From Oscillospiraceae bacterium (lineage in GTDB: Bacteria > Bacillota > Clostridia > Oscillospirales > QAMX01), in assembly GCA_015067825.1 (NCBI GenBank), contig SVLQ01000008.1:64777-128776 (forward strand): a DNA stretch of 64,000 bases. Reading direction: 5' to 3'. The translations under genes were made by a program, and so were the position numbers. Positions 9,058 through 19,129 of this stretch are shown here, piece after piece. Below the pieces are notes generated by a model. That model worked only from the letters and a program-made list of their open reading frames with translations, ran no database searches and was not told where the DNA came from. Every line of letters begins with the position of its first letter. Within the stretch, counting starts at the first letter, position 1.

Positions 9058-9150
9058 ATGTGTTGCAATTTCTTTGACGATGACAACTGCTGGTGGATCA
9101 TCATCATTATCGCGATCATTCTTCTGTTCCTCTGCTGCTGCTCGAACTAA
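9058..9150 (+). CDS. 30-aa Cys-rich membrane micropeptide
   Basis: ATG 9058 follows CAGAAAGG about 12 bases upstream and opens a 30-codon frame ending TAA. The peptide starts M-C-C-N-F-F-D-D-D-N-C-W-W, continues with an uninterrupted Ile/Leu helix and ends C-C-C-S-N. This layout (Asn/Asp/Cys head, WW, Ile-rich helix, Cys tail) is seen in small peptides of Clostridia; their function is not known to me. A strong terminator follows 11 bases after the stop, which supports a real monocistronic gene. Confidence 0.72.
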   Translation: MCCNFFDDDNCWWIIIIIAIILLFLCCCSN

Positions 9151-9161
9151 GCGAGCGACCG

Positions 9162-9193
9162 ACCGCCTGCACGCGCCGCGTGCGGGCGGTTTT
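9162..9193 (+). terminator. Terminator after the micropeptide gene
   Basis: ACCGCCTGCACGC (9162-9174) pairs with GCGTGCGGGCGGT (9178-9190) with one wobble, followed by four T residues. Confidence 0.75.
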
Positions 9194-9198
9194 GGCAA

Positions 9199-9759
9199 TT
9201 AGAGGGCATCCGGGAACTGCATCGACCGCCGCACGAACGCCGCGGTCACGGGGTCTTTCAAAAGCGAGCCAATCGCAAAGCCGAAGTCGGCGGCCACACC
9301 TGCACCGGCAGCCGTGACGAATTTTCCGTCAACGACCACACCGTCGGCGACTTTTTCCGCGCCGTGCAGGTGTTCTTCAAATCCGGGATAGCAGGTGGCC
9401 TTTTTGCCGTCCAAAAGGCCCAGTCGACCCAAAACCATCGGCGCGGCGCAAATCGCGGCCACAACACCGCCGTCTGCGGCTACTCTGCGCACCAGTTCGC
9501 CCACAGGACGGGTTGCGTCGAGGTTTTTCGTGCCCGGCATACCGCCCGGCAGCATCACGGCGGCGGGGGTCTCGTTTTTCAGTTGGTTCAGCGTGCGGTC
9601 GGCGGTCAGCTCGATCCCGTGCGAGCCGCGAACCTGCTTGGAGGTCACGCCGACGAGCACGACGTTCAGCTCCATGCGGCGCAGGATATCAATGGGGGCA
9701 ATCGCTTCCAGCTCTTCAAAGCCGTCGGCGAGCAGTACGTATACGGAATTATCGGTCAT
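9199..9759 (-). CDS. DJ-1/PfpI family protein
   Basis: The 186-residue protein matches the DJ-1/ThiJ/PfpI fold: VYVLLADGFEELEAIAPID at the N-terminus with the conserved Glu, VMLPGGMPG, and the nucleophile elbow AAICAAPMVLG with the reactive Cys. The C-terminal FVTAAGAGVAADFGFAI motif also fits the DJ-1 subgroup of bacterial YajL-like proteins. Proposed activities in the family include protein/glyoxal deglycase and chaperone; which applies here cannot be told. It is cytoplasmic and lies downstream of thymidylate kinase without an obvious partner. Confidence 0.88.
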   Translation of the reverse strand: MTDNSVYVLLADGFEELEAIAPIDILRRMELNVVLVGVTSKQVRGSHGIELTADRTLNQLKNETPAAVMLPGGMPGTKNLDATRPVGELVRRVAADGGVVAAICAAPMVLGRLGLLDGKKATCYPGFEEHLHGAEKVADGVVVDGKFVTAAGAGVAADFGFAIGSLLKDPVTAAFVRRSMQFPDAL

Positions 9760-9823
9760 CTTTCGGACACACCTTTCATTTGGCTCTTTTAGTATATTCC
9801 GCGAACGGAAAAATAATCAGCCC

Positions 9824-10492
9824 CTACAGCGCAAGAAGCGCGTAGAGCTTGTCGGTGATCTCGTCTATTGGCAGGAGCTTGCCGTTTTGGGTTACGGGGA
9901 TGCGCGTCCAGCCGAAAAATTCGGCCGCCGCGTGCGAGGCCTCCGCGCAGTGGAGGAGGTAGGCGGTGTCGCGCTCGTGAATGTCGGGGGAGGTGCCGAG
10001 ACGAGCCGCGCGGGAGTTGATCATCTCCAGCGCCGTTTCCGTGGGGATATCGAGGAGAAAAACGGCGTCCGGCTTCGGTAGCGCGAGATCACGGTATTCG
10101 TAGTCGGCGAGCCATGCAAAAAATGCCGTCCACTCGTCCTTCGGCAGCTTCGAGGCCTGGTGGATCGCGTTGGAGGTCGTGTAGCGCGCAGAGAGCACAC
10201 TCTCGCCACGGGCGTATGCCGCGCCCCAAGGATCGGTTTTGAACGAGGCGAAGCGGTCGACGGCGAAGATTGATGCCGCCGCGTAGGCGTTGACGTCGCC
10301 CGGGCGCGTACCGAACGCACCGCTTAAGTAGGTGGAAACGAGCTTGCCGGAAACGCTCTCGTAGTTGGGAAAAGTCGTGCCTGTCAGGGCTTTGCCGTCG
10401 GCGGCTGCGCGGGCGAGCAGACGCTCAAATTGCGTGGACTTGCCGGAACCGTCGATGCCTTCGAGCACGAATAATTTGCCTGTATCCTTCAT
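9824..10492 (-). CDS. tmk: Thymidylate kinase
   Basis: The start at ATG 10492 follows GAGG. The 222-residue protein begins with the P-loop VLEGIDGSGKST, then the FPNYES segment, the DRFASF dTMP-binding Arg motif and the LID-like region. It phosphorylates dTMP to dTDP in DNA precursor synthesis. Its length and the RGESVLSARYTTSNAIHQ segment place it in the somewhat divergent clostridial thymidylate/deoxynucleoside kinase branch. It lies 20 bases downstream of the glycosyltransferase gene in the same direction. Confidence 0.85.
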   Translation of the reverse strand: MKDTGKLFVLEGIDGSGKSTQFERLLARAAADGKALTGTTFPNYESVSGKLVSTYLSGAFGTRPGDVNAYAAASIFAVDRFASFKTDPWGAAYARGESVLSARYTTSNAIHQASKLPKDEWTAFFAWLADYEYRDLALPKPDAVFLLDIPTETALEMINSRAARLGTSPDIHERDTAYLLHCAEASHAAAEFFGWTRIPVTQNGKLLPIDEITDKLYALLAL

Positions 10493-10512
10493 AAAATCCT
10501 CTGTTTTGTCCG

Positions 10513-11271
10513 TTATTTCTGCCGTGCGGCCTTTTTTTCGGCCCGGTGCTGGCGACGTACCGCGCACAGAAACGGCGGTGTACTCTTTAAAAAACGGCCG
10601 ATGCGCTTGGGCTGGCAGGCCAGACGGTAGAACCATTCGAGGTTCAGCGTGCGCCAGAATTTCGGTGCGCGCTGGACTGTGCCGGAATAAATATCCACCG
10701 AACCGCCCAACCCGAACATCAAACACTGCGGAAAACGCGCGGTGTGCGCGGCCATCCAGCGCTCCTGTACGGGCGTGCCGAGGCAGACAAACATCAGATC
10801 GGGCTTGGCCGCGTCGATTTTTTCGCAAAGAGCGTCATCATCCTTGCCGTAACCGTCGGAGGTGCCGCAGATGATGAGTCCGGGATATTTTGCAGCCAGT
10901 CGCCGGCCGGCTTCTTCGGCCACACCGGGCTTGGCGCCGTAGATGTACAGCCGGTCACCGCGGGCGGCGGCGGAAGGCAGGATCGCCTCGCCGAGTTCAA
11001 CGCCCGGAACACGCCCTCTGAGCGGGCGCTCAAGGGTTTTGGCGGCCTTGATCACGCCAATGCCGTCGGGGACAACCAAGCGCGCTTTATTGATGAGCTT
11101 AGCGAGTTCGGGATCCTCTTGGCTGTGGAAAATAATTTCGGGGTTAGGCGTGACGACATACCCACCCACATTCTGCTCGCGAAGGGAATCGACGTAGGAG
11201 ATGGCCTCTTCCATCGTGATATTGTCGATGGCAATACCTAAAATATCGATTTTCACCGTTTTTGGGTTCAA
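10513..11271 (-). CDS. WecG/TagA/CpsF family glycosyltransferase
   Basis: I prefer a TTG start at 11271 because GGAGGTGA lies eight bases upstream; an ATG at 11286 sits inside that binding site. The 252-residue protein has the family motifs VVTPNPEIIFHS with the catalytic region, ARLVVPDGIGV, PGVELGE, and FVCLGTPVQERW, plus the basic C-terminal tail (RLACQPKRIGRFLK) that docks on the membrane. Members transfer N-acetylmannosamine (or a related sugar) to undecaprenyl-PP-GlcNAc in wall teichoic acid or exopolysaccharide assembly. No other teichoic acid genes are nearby. Confidence 0.9.
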   Translation of the reverse strand: MNPKTVKIDILGIAIDNITMEEAISYVDSLREQNVGGYVVTPNPEIIFHSQEDPELAKLINKARLVVPDGIGVIKAAKTLERPLRGRVPGVELGEAILPSAAARGDRLYIYGAKPGVAEEAGRRLAAKYPGLIICGTSDGYGKDDDALCEKIDAAKPDLMFVCLGTPVQERWMAAHTARFPQCLMFGLGGSVDIYSGTVQRAPKFWRTLNLEWFYRLACQPKRIGRFLKSTPPFLCAVRRQHRAEKKAARQK

Positions 11272-11394
11272 GCTCGTCACCTCCATACTTCCCTACCTTA
11301 TATTTTACCATAAAACGAAAAATAGTCAATCATTTTCCGCCTGATCCGGCAGTCGGCGACTTCTTTTTACACTTTGTTTTCATAATGCACGGCG

Positions 11395-11433
11395 AAAACC
11401 GGGCGGTCTGGCTTTCGGCAGACCGCCCGGTTT
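11395..11433 (-). terminator. Terminator downstream of the conserved Cys-rich gene
   Basis: AAACCGGGCGGTCTG pairs with CAGACCGCCCGGTTT across an eight-base loop; on the minus strand it lies six bases after the stop codon and is followed by a short T run. Confidence 0.7.
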
Positions 11434-11438
11434 GGTGT

Positions 11439-12242
11439 TTATTTTTTGCAGCCGCAGTCGCCGGAAGACGTATCCGGCGGGAAAAATTCGTTGACCGGGA
11501 AGCGGAAACGCGAGAACATATCGCAGACGTCGCCGTCGACGGAGCTCGGGCATTCCTTTTCCGGCACGCAATAGTCCGCACCCTGCACCAAAAGTTGTGC
11601 ATCGCGCTCCAACCGCATGATCGAAAACTGCCCCAGCGTGACGTAAAGACGCCGAGACGTGTCCATCGAGGCAAACGGCGAACGGAAACAGGAGCAGATC
11701 GCATCCGGCACCTCGCCGCAGCCGCAGCAGTCGGTGCCGCAGAAGTGGTCGCAGGGGTCAACCACCCGTGCTGCGAGGACGATCGGGTCGATCACCTCGA
11801 TCGTGGCGACCGGCAGATTGGTGTACGGCCGCAGCTGCTGGTCTTCGCCGCTCTCGGCGATCATCTGCGAGGAGAAGGTCTTGGATTTCCCTTCGCTGCC
11901 GTAGAGGATGGCGCGTTTGTCGAAGGTGGCGAGCCCTTCGAGCTCCACCGGACGGCCGATGCCGCAGAACGCGTCGGCGGTGATGCGGTAGAAGAGCTTG
12001 GCGTCCACGGTGTAGAAGCCGTCGTTGAAGGGGACGGGCTCGACGTCGACATATGTCCAGAGGATCGAAGCCGTTTTCGGCTTGACGTTGATCGCGCGTT
12101 CCAAGATCGACGCGCTTTCGGCGGTCAGCAAAACGCGGAGATCCTCCAGGCAATCCTGGCTGCGGCAGGCATCGTAGACCTTGCGCGTGCGGATGCAGAC
12201 GGATTCTTTCCCGCAGTTCGTATTCATTCTGTTGTCAGGCAA
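11439..12242 (-). CDS. Conserved clostridial Cys-rich protein of unknown function
   Basis: The likely start is TTG 12242, seven bases after AAGGAGG; ATG 12227 is a second in-frame choice. The 267-residue protein begins LPDNRMNTNCGKESVCI and contains YDACRSQDCLEDLRV, VLWTYVDVEPVPFN-like and FYTVDAKLFYRI segments that are strongly conserved in a protein found across spore-forming Clostridia, plus a Cys cluster near residues 185-205 and a CGCKK end. I recognise the family but not its function. Its ribosome binding site lies in one arm of a perfect 16-bp inverted repeat (12247-12315). Confidence 0.78.
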   Translation of the reverse strand: MPDNRMNTNCGKESVCIRTRKVYDACRSQDCLEDLRVLLTAESASILERAINVKPKTASILWTYVDVEPVPFNDGFYTVDAKLFYRITADAFCGIGRPVELEGLATFDKRAILYGSEGKSKTFSSQMIAESGEDQQLRPYTNLPVATIEVIDPIVLAARVVDPCDHFCGTDCCGCGEVPDAICSCFRSPFASMDTSRRLYVTLGQFSIMRLERDAQLLVQGADYCVPEKECPSSVDGDVCDMFSRFRFPVNEFFPPDTSSGDCGCKK

Positions 12243-12246
12243 AATA

Positions 12247-12315
12247 ATAACCTCCTTGCCATGTGGCGCAGCCGCCGTGCGGCCGCTCACTTCCATAGTA
12301 TGGCAAGGAGGTTAT
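12247..12315 (-). promoter_or_regulatory. 16-bp perfect inverted repeat enclosing the ribosome binding site
   Basis: On the minus-strand transcript ATAACCTCCTTGCCAT (12315-12300) is complementary, base for base, to ATGGCAAGGAGGTTAT (12262-12247). The second arm holds the AAGGAGG binding site of the Cys-rich gene; the first arm includes the stop codon of the radical SAM gene. The loop is 37 bases. No T run follows, so it is not a terminator. Confidence 0.8.
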
Positions 12316-13334
12316 CTTGGTGCATCGATCTGCGCGATTTCTATGGCGTCGGGCGCGGAAAGCACGGGTTCGATGCGGATCATGCGCAGATTCGGGAATT
12401 CGCTTTGCAGGGCGCGGAGGTTTGCCCGTTTGTGCCCGGCGGCAACGGATGCCCGCGAACCGGAAACGCGGACGGAAACGGCGGCGGCATCGGGCATTTT
12501 GGCGAGGATCGCCCGCATCCGGTGCAGGTACCAGCGCGCGTAACAGAGCTCGCCGAGCGCGGGATGGTACGCTCCGGCAACCGCCTTGGAGGCGAGCAGC
12601 TCGCTTTCGTTGAGGCCGACGCGCAAGATCGGGATCTCCCGCGCGGAAAACACGGCGATCAGCCGTGCGCAGATCTCGGCGGCCGCGTCCGGCGTGAGCG
12701 GCTCGTAGCGGCCGCTGCGCCAAAGCGCTTCCAACGCGGTTCCGGCGAGCACGACGGTGGGGTAAATGCGCACGCCGTCGGGGTTAAGATCGGCGAGTGC
12801 TTCCGCGGTGGCAACGGCTCCGTCGGCGCTGTCGCCGGGCAGCCCGACCATCATCTGCAAAACGAGCGAGAATCCGGCCGCGCGGACGAGTTTTGCCGCG
12901 CGGAGCGTGTCGGCGGCGGTGTGGCCGCGGCGCGAAGCGCGCAGGACCGTGTCGTCCATCGACTGTGCGCCCAGCTCGATCGTCCTCACGCCGAACCGCG
13001 CGAGGCGGGCAAGGACCGAGGCGTCTATCGCATCGGGGCGGGTGGAAACGCGGATCGAGGCGAGTGCGCCAGTGCGCAAAAACGGTTCGGCCGCCGCGAG
13101 ATACGCCTCCTGTGCCTCCAGCGCAATCGCCGTGAAGCTGCCGCCGTAAAAGGCGGCTTCCGGGCGCGTTTTGCGGGCGGCGAGCCGCGCAAGCCCCGTC
13201 TCGATCGCCGCTGCGACGTCGGCCGGCGACGGCGCGGCAACCTGTCCGGAAATGCTCCGCTGGTCGCAGAATACGCAGTCGTTCGGGCAGCCGAGATGGG
13301 GAATAAAGATCGGAATGATCGCGTTTCGCGCCAA
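12312..13334 (-). CDS. Radical SAM protein, Elp3/YhcC-like
   Basis: A TTG start at 13334 is supported by AAAGGAGGTGCGCTT. The 340-residue protein carries the radical SAM motif C-P-N-D-C-V-F-C near the N-terminus (IPHLGCPNDCVFCDQ), the SAM-binding GGSFTAI segment and the LGAQSMDD and HTAADTLRA motifs typical of the Elp3-type branch, followed by a C-terminal domain. The substrate is unknown. In Clostridia this gene often follows rnc, as here, which may reflect a role in translation or RNA modification (inference). Confidence 0.88.
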   Translation of the reverse strand: MARNAIIPIFIPHLGCPNDCVFCDQRSISGQVAAPSPADVAAAIETGLARLAARKTRPEAAFYGGSFTAIALEAQEAYLAAAEPFLRTGALASIRVSTRPDAIDASVLARLARFGVRTIELGAQSMDDTVLRASRRGHTAADTLRAAKLVRAAGFSLVLQMMVGLPGDSADGAVATAEALADLNPDGVRIYPTVVLAGTALEALWRSGRYEPLTPDAAAEICARLIAVFSAREIPILRVGLNESELLASKAVAGAYHPALGELCYARWYLHRMRAILAKMPDAAAVSVRVSGSRASVAAGHKRANLRALQSEFPNLRMIRIEPVLSAPDAIEIAQIDAPR

Positions 13335-13365
13335 AAGCGCACCTCCTTTTCGGTATTTTGGAATC

Positions 13366-13402
13366 GATAAAAAGAAAAGGAACACAGGCGTGCCTGTGTT
13401 CC
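13366..13402 (-). terminator. Terminator downstream of rnc
   Basis: On the minus strand GGAACACAGG pairs with CCTGTGTTCC over a four-base loop, followed by TTTTCTTTTT. It lies eight bases after the rnc stop and before the radical SAM gene. Confidence 0.75.
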
Positions 13403-13409
13403 CCAAGCC

Positions 13410-14129
13410 TTATGCGTGTTCGTGGCGGGCAGGGCGCTCGCCCATCAGCTCCAGCGCCGCGTACGCCGCGTTTTGTTCCGCTTCCTTTTTGCTGTGGCCT
13501 TCGCCGACGGCAATGGGGTTGGAGTTTAAGTACAGCGTGACGGTAAAGTGCTTGGCGTGGGCCGGGCCGGTCTCACCGGTGAGGACGTATTTCAGCGTTT
13601 CCTGCTTGTTTTTCTGCACAATCTCCTGCAGAGCGGTCTTATAGTCCTTGAAAAAGAGCTCCTGCATGACCTGGTTGACGCGCTTTTCGATGTAGGGGAG
13701 CAGGAAGCTGCGCGCTTTCTCCAACCCTGCGTCGAGGTAGATCGCCGCGACGACCGCTTCCAGCGCATCCGCCAGCGTCGAGGGGCGCTGCCGTCCGCCG
13801 CTTTGCTCCTCACCCTTGCCGAGGTAGAGGAATTTCCCCAATCCGAGCTCGGATGCCATCGCAAAGCACGAGGCTTCACAGATAATGGAGGCGCGTGCCT
13901 TCGTCAGCTCGCCTTCCGCGCGGTGCGAAAACTTCGTGAAGAGGAATTCCCCGGTCACGAGGTTCAAAACCGAGTCGCCCAAAAACTCCAGCCGCTCGTT
14001 GCAGGGGAGCTCTTTGGCGCGCAGATCGTTGGCGTAGGAACTGTGCGTCAGGGCCGTGGTCAGGAGAGAGAGATCGGCAAACTTATGGCCGATCAGCTTT
14101 TCCAGCTCCGCTTCAGGGAGACGGCTCAT
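13410..14129 (-). CDS. rnc: Ribonuclease III
   Basis: The 239-residue protein has the RNase III signature NERLEFLGDSVLNLV with the metal-binding Glu and Asp, a second acidic site in TLADALEAVVAAIYLDAG, and a C-terminal double-stranded-RNA-binding domain (DYKTALQEIVQ to KKEAEQNAAYAALELM). It matures rRNA precursors and cuts structured mRNAs. Its ATG overlaps the acpP stop codon (ATGA), so the two are translationally coupled. Confidence 0.96.
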   Translation of the reverse strand: MSRLPEAELEKLIGHKFADLSLLTTALTHSSYANDLRAKELPCNERLEFLGDSVLNLVTGEFLFTKFSHRAEGELTKARASIICEASCFAMASELGLGKFLYLGKGEEQSGGRQRPSTLADALEAVVAAIYLDAGLEKARSFLLPYIEKRVNQVMQELFFKDYKTALQEIVQKNKQETLKYVLTGETGPAHAKHFTVTLYLNSNPIAVGEGHSKKEAEQNAAYAALELMGERPARHEHA

Positions 14130-14356
14130 AAAATATTGGAAATGAAGTTGACCGCGTCGCCGACGGTGTCGATGCCGGAGACGGCATCTTCGTCGATCTC
14201 GCCGATGTCGAATTCTTCTTCGATGGCCATGACGATCTCAACCATGTCGAGCGAGTCGGCGTTCAGATCTTCTTTGAACGAGGTGTCCATCGTGACCTGA
14301 TCTTCATCGACTGCAAATTTTTCGCAAATGATTTCCCGAACCTTAGTAAATACCAT
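14126..14356 (-). CDS. acpP: Acyl carrier protein
   Basis: The 76-residue acidic protein has the phosphopantetheine attachment motif DLNADSLDMVE with S35 as the modified Ser, and the usual four-helix length. It carries acyl chains in fatty acid synthesis. The gene sits between plsX upstream and rnc downstream, the classical order, but has its own promoter (14476-14504) and a leader of about 110 bases. Confidence 0.97.
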   Translation of the reverse strand: MVFTKVREIICEKFAVDEDQVTMDTSFKEDLNADSLDMVEIVMAIEEEFDIGEIDEDAVSGIDTVGDAVNFISNIL

Positions 14357-14475
14357 AAAAAACGCTCCTTTTTCTATTTTTCTGTTCCGATCGCTGTGCG
14401 GTCGGTCTATGCATGGCGGGGGAACGGCAGAACCGTCCGGGCCGCGAAACAGATAATGGTTTAATGCCTAATAAG

Positions 14476-14504
14476 ATGATAATTTCTTTTGCGCCGTTTG
14501 TCAA
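14476..14504 (-). promoter_or_regulatory. Sigma-A promoter of acpP-rnc
   Basis: On the minus strand TTGACA (14504-14499), a 17-base spacer and TATCAT (14481-14476) form a near-consensus promoter between plsX and acpP. Confidence 0.75.
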
Positions 14505-14550
14505 GAGGGAAAACAAAATTTTCCGCCTCAGACGCGAAAAAATTGATTTG

Positions 14551-15576
14551 TCAACGACTGACCTTCATCTTGTCGATGTTCTCCGTGATGCGGCGGATGA
14601 TATCGCCTTCCACGTAGCGGATCGACTGCTTGATCGCGTTTTTTAGGGTAAAGGCGTCGGCGCTGCCGTGTGCCTTGAACACCGGCGCGGAGATCCCGAT
14701 CAGCGGCGAACCGCCGATCTCTTTGTAGTCGAGCTGTTTTTTCAGCCCGTTGAGGTCTTTTTTGAGCATCAGACCGCCGATTTTGGTCTTCAGCGAGGCG
14801 TACATGATGCGCTTCAGCTCCTGGCCGAAGAGCTTGCCCATGCCCTCCAGGGTCTTCAGGCAGACGTTGCCCGAGAAACCGTCGGCGACGACGACGTCGG
14901 CCACGCCAAAGGGGATATCGCGGCCCTCGATATTGCCGATGAAGTTGAGCGTGCCGGCTTCGTGGGCTTCGGTGAGCAGCTTGTAGGCTTCCTGCTGCAG
15001 CTCCGTGCCCTTGTGGCTTTCGGTGCCGATGTTCAAAAGGCCGACGCGCGGCAGCTCTTCGCCGCCGTTCTTAACCGCAAAGCGCATATAGTACGAGCCC
15101 ATGTAGGCAAATTGCAGCAGATATTCCGGCGTGCAGGCGACGTTGGCGCCGCAGTCGATCAGCAGAACGCCGCCTCTGCCGCCCAGCGGCATGATCGGCG
15201 CGAGTGCCGCACGGCGGATCCCGCGGATCCGGCTGATGTAGAGCGTGGCCGCGGTGATCGTCGCACCGGTGTTGCCGGCGGTGACAACGGCGTCGCCCTT
15301 GCCGTCAGAGAGGAGCTTCATCGCCGCGACCATCGACGACTTCGATTTTTCGCCGCGGATCACGACGTTGTGGTCATCCTCCATCGTCACGAAGATCGGC
15401 GCATCCACGATCTCAATGCGGCTTTCCAGCCCGGCTTCCGCGACGATCGGGGCGATCTCGGCGGCGTTGCCGACGGCGATCGCGTCGATGCCGAATTCGT
15501 TGACGGCTTCGATAACGCCCTTTGTGATCTCGGCGCAGCCCTTGTCGCTGCCCATGGTATCTACGATGATTCTCAT
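14551..15576 (-). CDS. plsX: Phosphate acyltransferase PlsX
   Basis: The 341-residue protein matches PlsX over its length: MRIIVDTMGSDKGCAEI at the N-terminus, VVTAGNTGATITAA, LLIDCGANVACTPEYLLQFA, VGLLNIGTESHKG and DVVVADGFSGNVCLKT. It converts acyl-ACP to acyl phosphate at the membrane for phospholipid synthesis. The start is preceded by GGAGGG and overlaps the trmFO stop (ATGA). Confidence 0.96.
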   Translation of the reverse strand: MRIIVDTMGSDKGCAEITKGVIEAVNEFGIDAIAVGNAAEIAPIVAEAGLESRIEIVDAPIFVTMEDDHNVVIRGEKSKSSMVAAMKLLSDGKGDAVVTAGNTGATITAATLYISRIRGIRRAALAPIMPLGGRGGVLLIDCGANVACTPEYLLQFAYMGSYYMRFAVKNGGEELPRVGLLNIGTESHKGTELQQEAYKLLTEAHEAGTLNFIGNIEGRDIPFGVADVVVADGFSGNVCLKTLEGMGKLFGQELKRIMYASLKTKIGGLMLKKDLNGLKKQLDYKEIGGSPLIGISAPVFKAHGSADAFTLKNAIKQSIRYVEGDIIRRITENIDKMKVSR

Positions 15577-16909
15577 TCTGCGTCCCTCCGCTGTTCTGAG
15601 GATTTGGTGGAAAATTCGCTTTCGGCGACGATGGCGAGCGCGCGGTCGGCGATCGCCTCGATGCGGGCAGCCTTGCCTTTGGCCTTGACGCCGCTGCCGT
15701 CGATGATGCCGAAGTTGACGTTCATCGGCTGGAAATCGCTGACCGATCCGCCGGAAACGTAGGCCGCGAGCGCACCGGTCGCGGTCGCGCGCGGAAGCGG
15801 CTCGGGCAGGCGGCCCTCCGAGAGCTCGATCGCCGCAGCCGCACCGGCGTACAAGCCGGAGGCCGCCGATTCAACGTAGCCCTCAACGCCGGTAAACTGT
15901 CCGGCAAAGGAAACGCGCGGATCCTTGCGCGCGCGGTAAAAGCCGTCGAGCAGACGCGGAGAGTCGATGTAGGAGTTCCGGTGCATCACGCCGTAGCGCA
16001 AAAATTCGGCGTTCTCCAGCCCCGGGATCATCGAAAACACGCGCTTTTGCTCGCCGAATTTCAGATGCGTCTGGAATCCGACCATGTTGTAGACCGTGCC
16101 TTCGGCGTTATCGCGGCGGAGCTGGATAACGGCGTAGGGCGTTTTGCCGGTGTGCGGGTTCACGAGCCCCACCGGCTTCAGCGGCCCGAAGCGCAGCGTG
16201 TCCTCGCCGCGGCGCGCCATCGTTTCCACGGGCATACAGCCCTCAAATACGCGCTTGTCTTCAAATTCGTGCACGGGTGCGCCTTCGGCGGCGCAAAGCT
16301 CGCGCCAGAAGGCGAGATATTCGTCGCGTTCGAGCGGGCAGTTGATGTAGTCGGCATCGCCCTTGTCGTAACGCGAGGCAAAGTAGGTTTTGGTCTGGTC
16401 GATCGATTCAAAATCGACCAAGGGCGCAGAGGCGTCGAAAAAGCTCAGGTAACCGCTACCGCCGAAGAATTCGCGCACGTTTTCAAAGAGTGCACCGTCG
16501 GTCAGCGGGCCGGTGGCGACGATCACGCGCCCCTCCGCAGGGATCTCCGTGACCTGCGCGCATTCGACCGTGATCAGCGGGTGCGAACGGACGGCGTCGG
16601 TGATATACTGCGAAAAACGCTGGCGATCAACGGCGACGGCACCGCCGGCGGCAACGCGCGTGGCGGTCACCGCCTCCATCACGATGCTGCCCATTTGCGC
16701 CATCTCCATCTTCAAAAGGCCGACGGCGTTGGTTTTGGCACCGCTGCGGAGCGAATTCGAGCAGACGAGCTCCGCAAACGTGTCCGCCCGGTGCGCGGGC
16801 GAACGGTGGATCGGTTTTTGTTCGATCAGCGTGACGGCGATCCCTCTGCGCGCACACTGCAGCGCGGCCTCGCATCCGGCGAGGCCCGCGCCGATCACGG
16901 TGACGCGGC

Positions 16910-16913
<4 letters not shown>
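15573..16913 (-). CDS. trmFO: Folate/FAD-dependent tRNA (uracil-5-)-methyltransferase TrmFO
   Basis: The 446-residue protein has the FAD-binding VIGAGLAGCEAALQCARRG N-terminus and the TrmFO motifs FAELVCSNSLRS, YFASRYDKGDADYINCP, MPVETMARRGEDTLRFGPLK and QFTGVEGYVESAASGL. It makes m5U54 in the T loop of tRNA using methylenetetrahydrofolate. It starts with GTG inside the topA stop (GTGA overlap) and overlaps plsX by four bases at its end, so topA, trmFO and plsX form one coupled operon. Confidence 0.96.
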
Positions 16914-19060
<2,147 letters not shown>

Positions 19061-19129
19061 ATTTGTTCCAACTTTCTTCTATGCAGATTCCGCATCTGCC
19101 CAAAGGGCGCTGCGGCGTGATTTTCAAGG

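Noticed and set aside
12247-12315. Rho-independent terminator
   Set aside because: There is no T run on either side, and the second arm is the ribosome binding site of the next gene.
11262-13370. A 702-codon plus-strand open frame
   Set aside because: It is antisense to the Cys-rich and radical SAM genes, which have family motifs and ribosome binding sites; the GC-rich third positions create long shadow frames.
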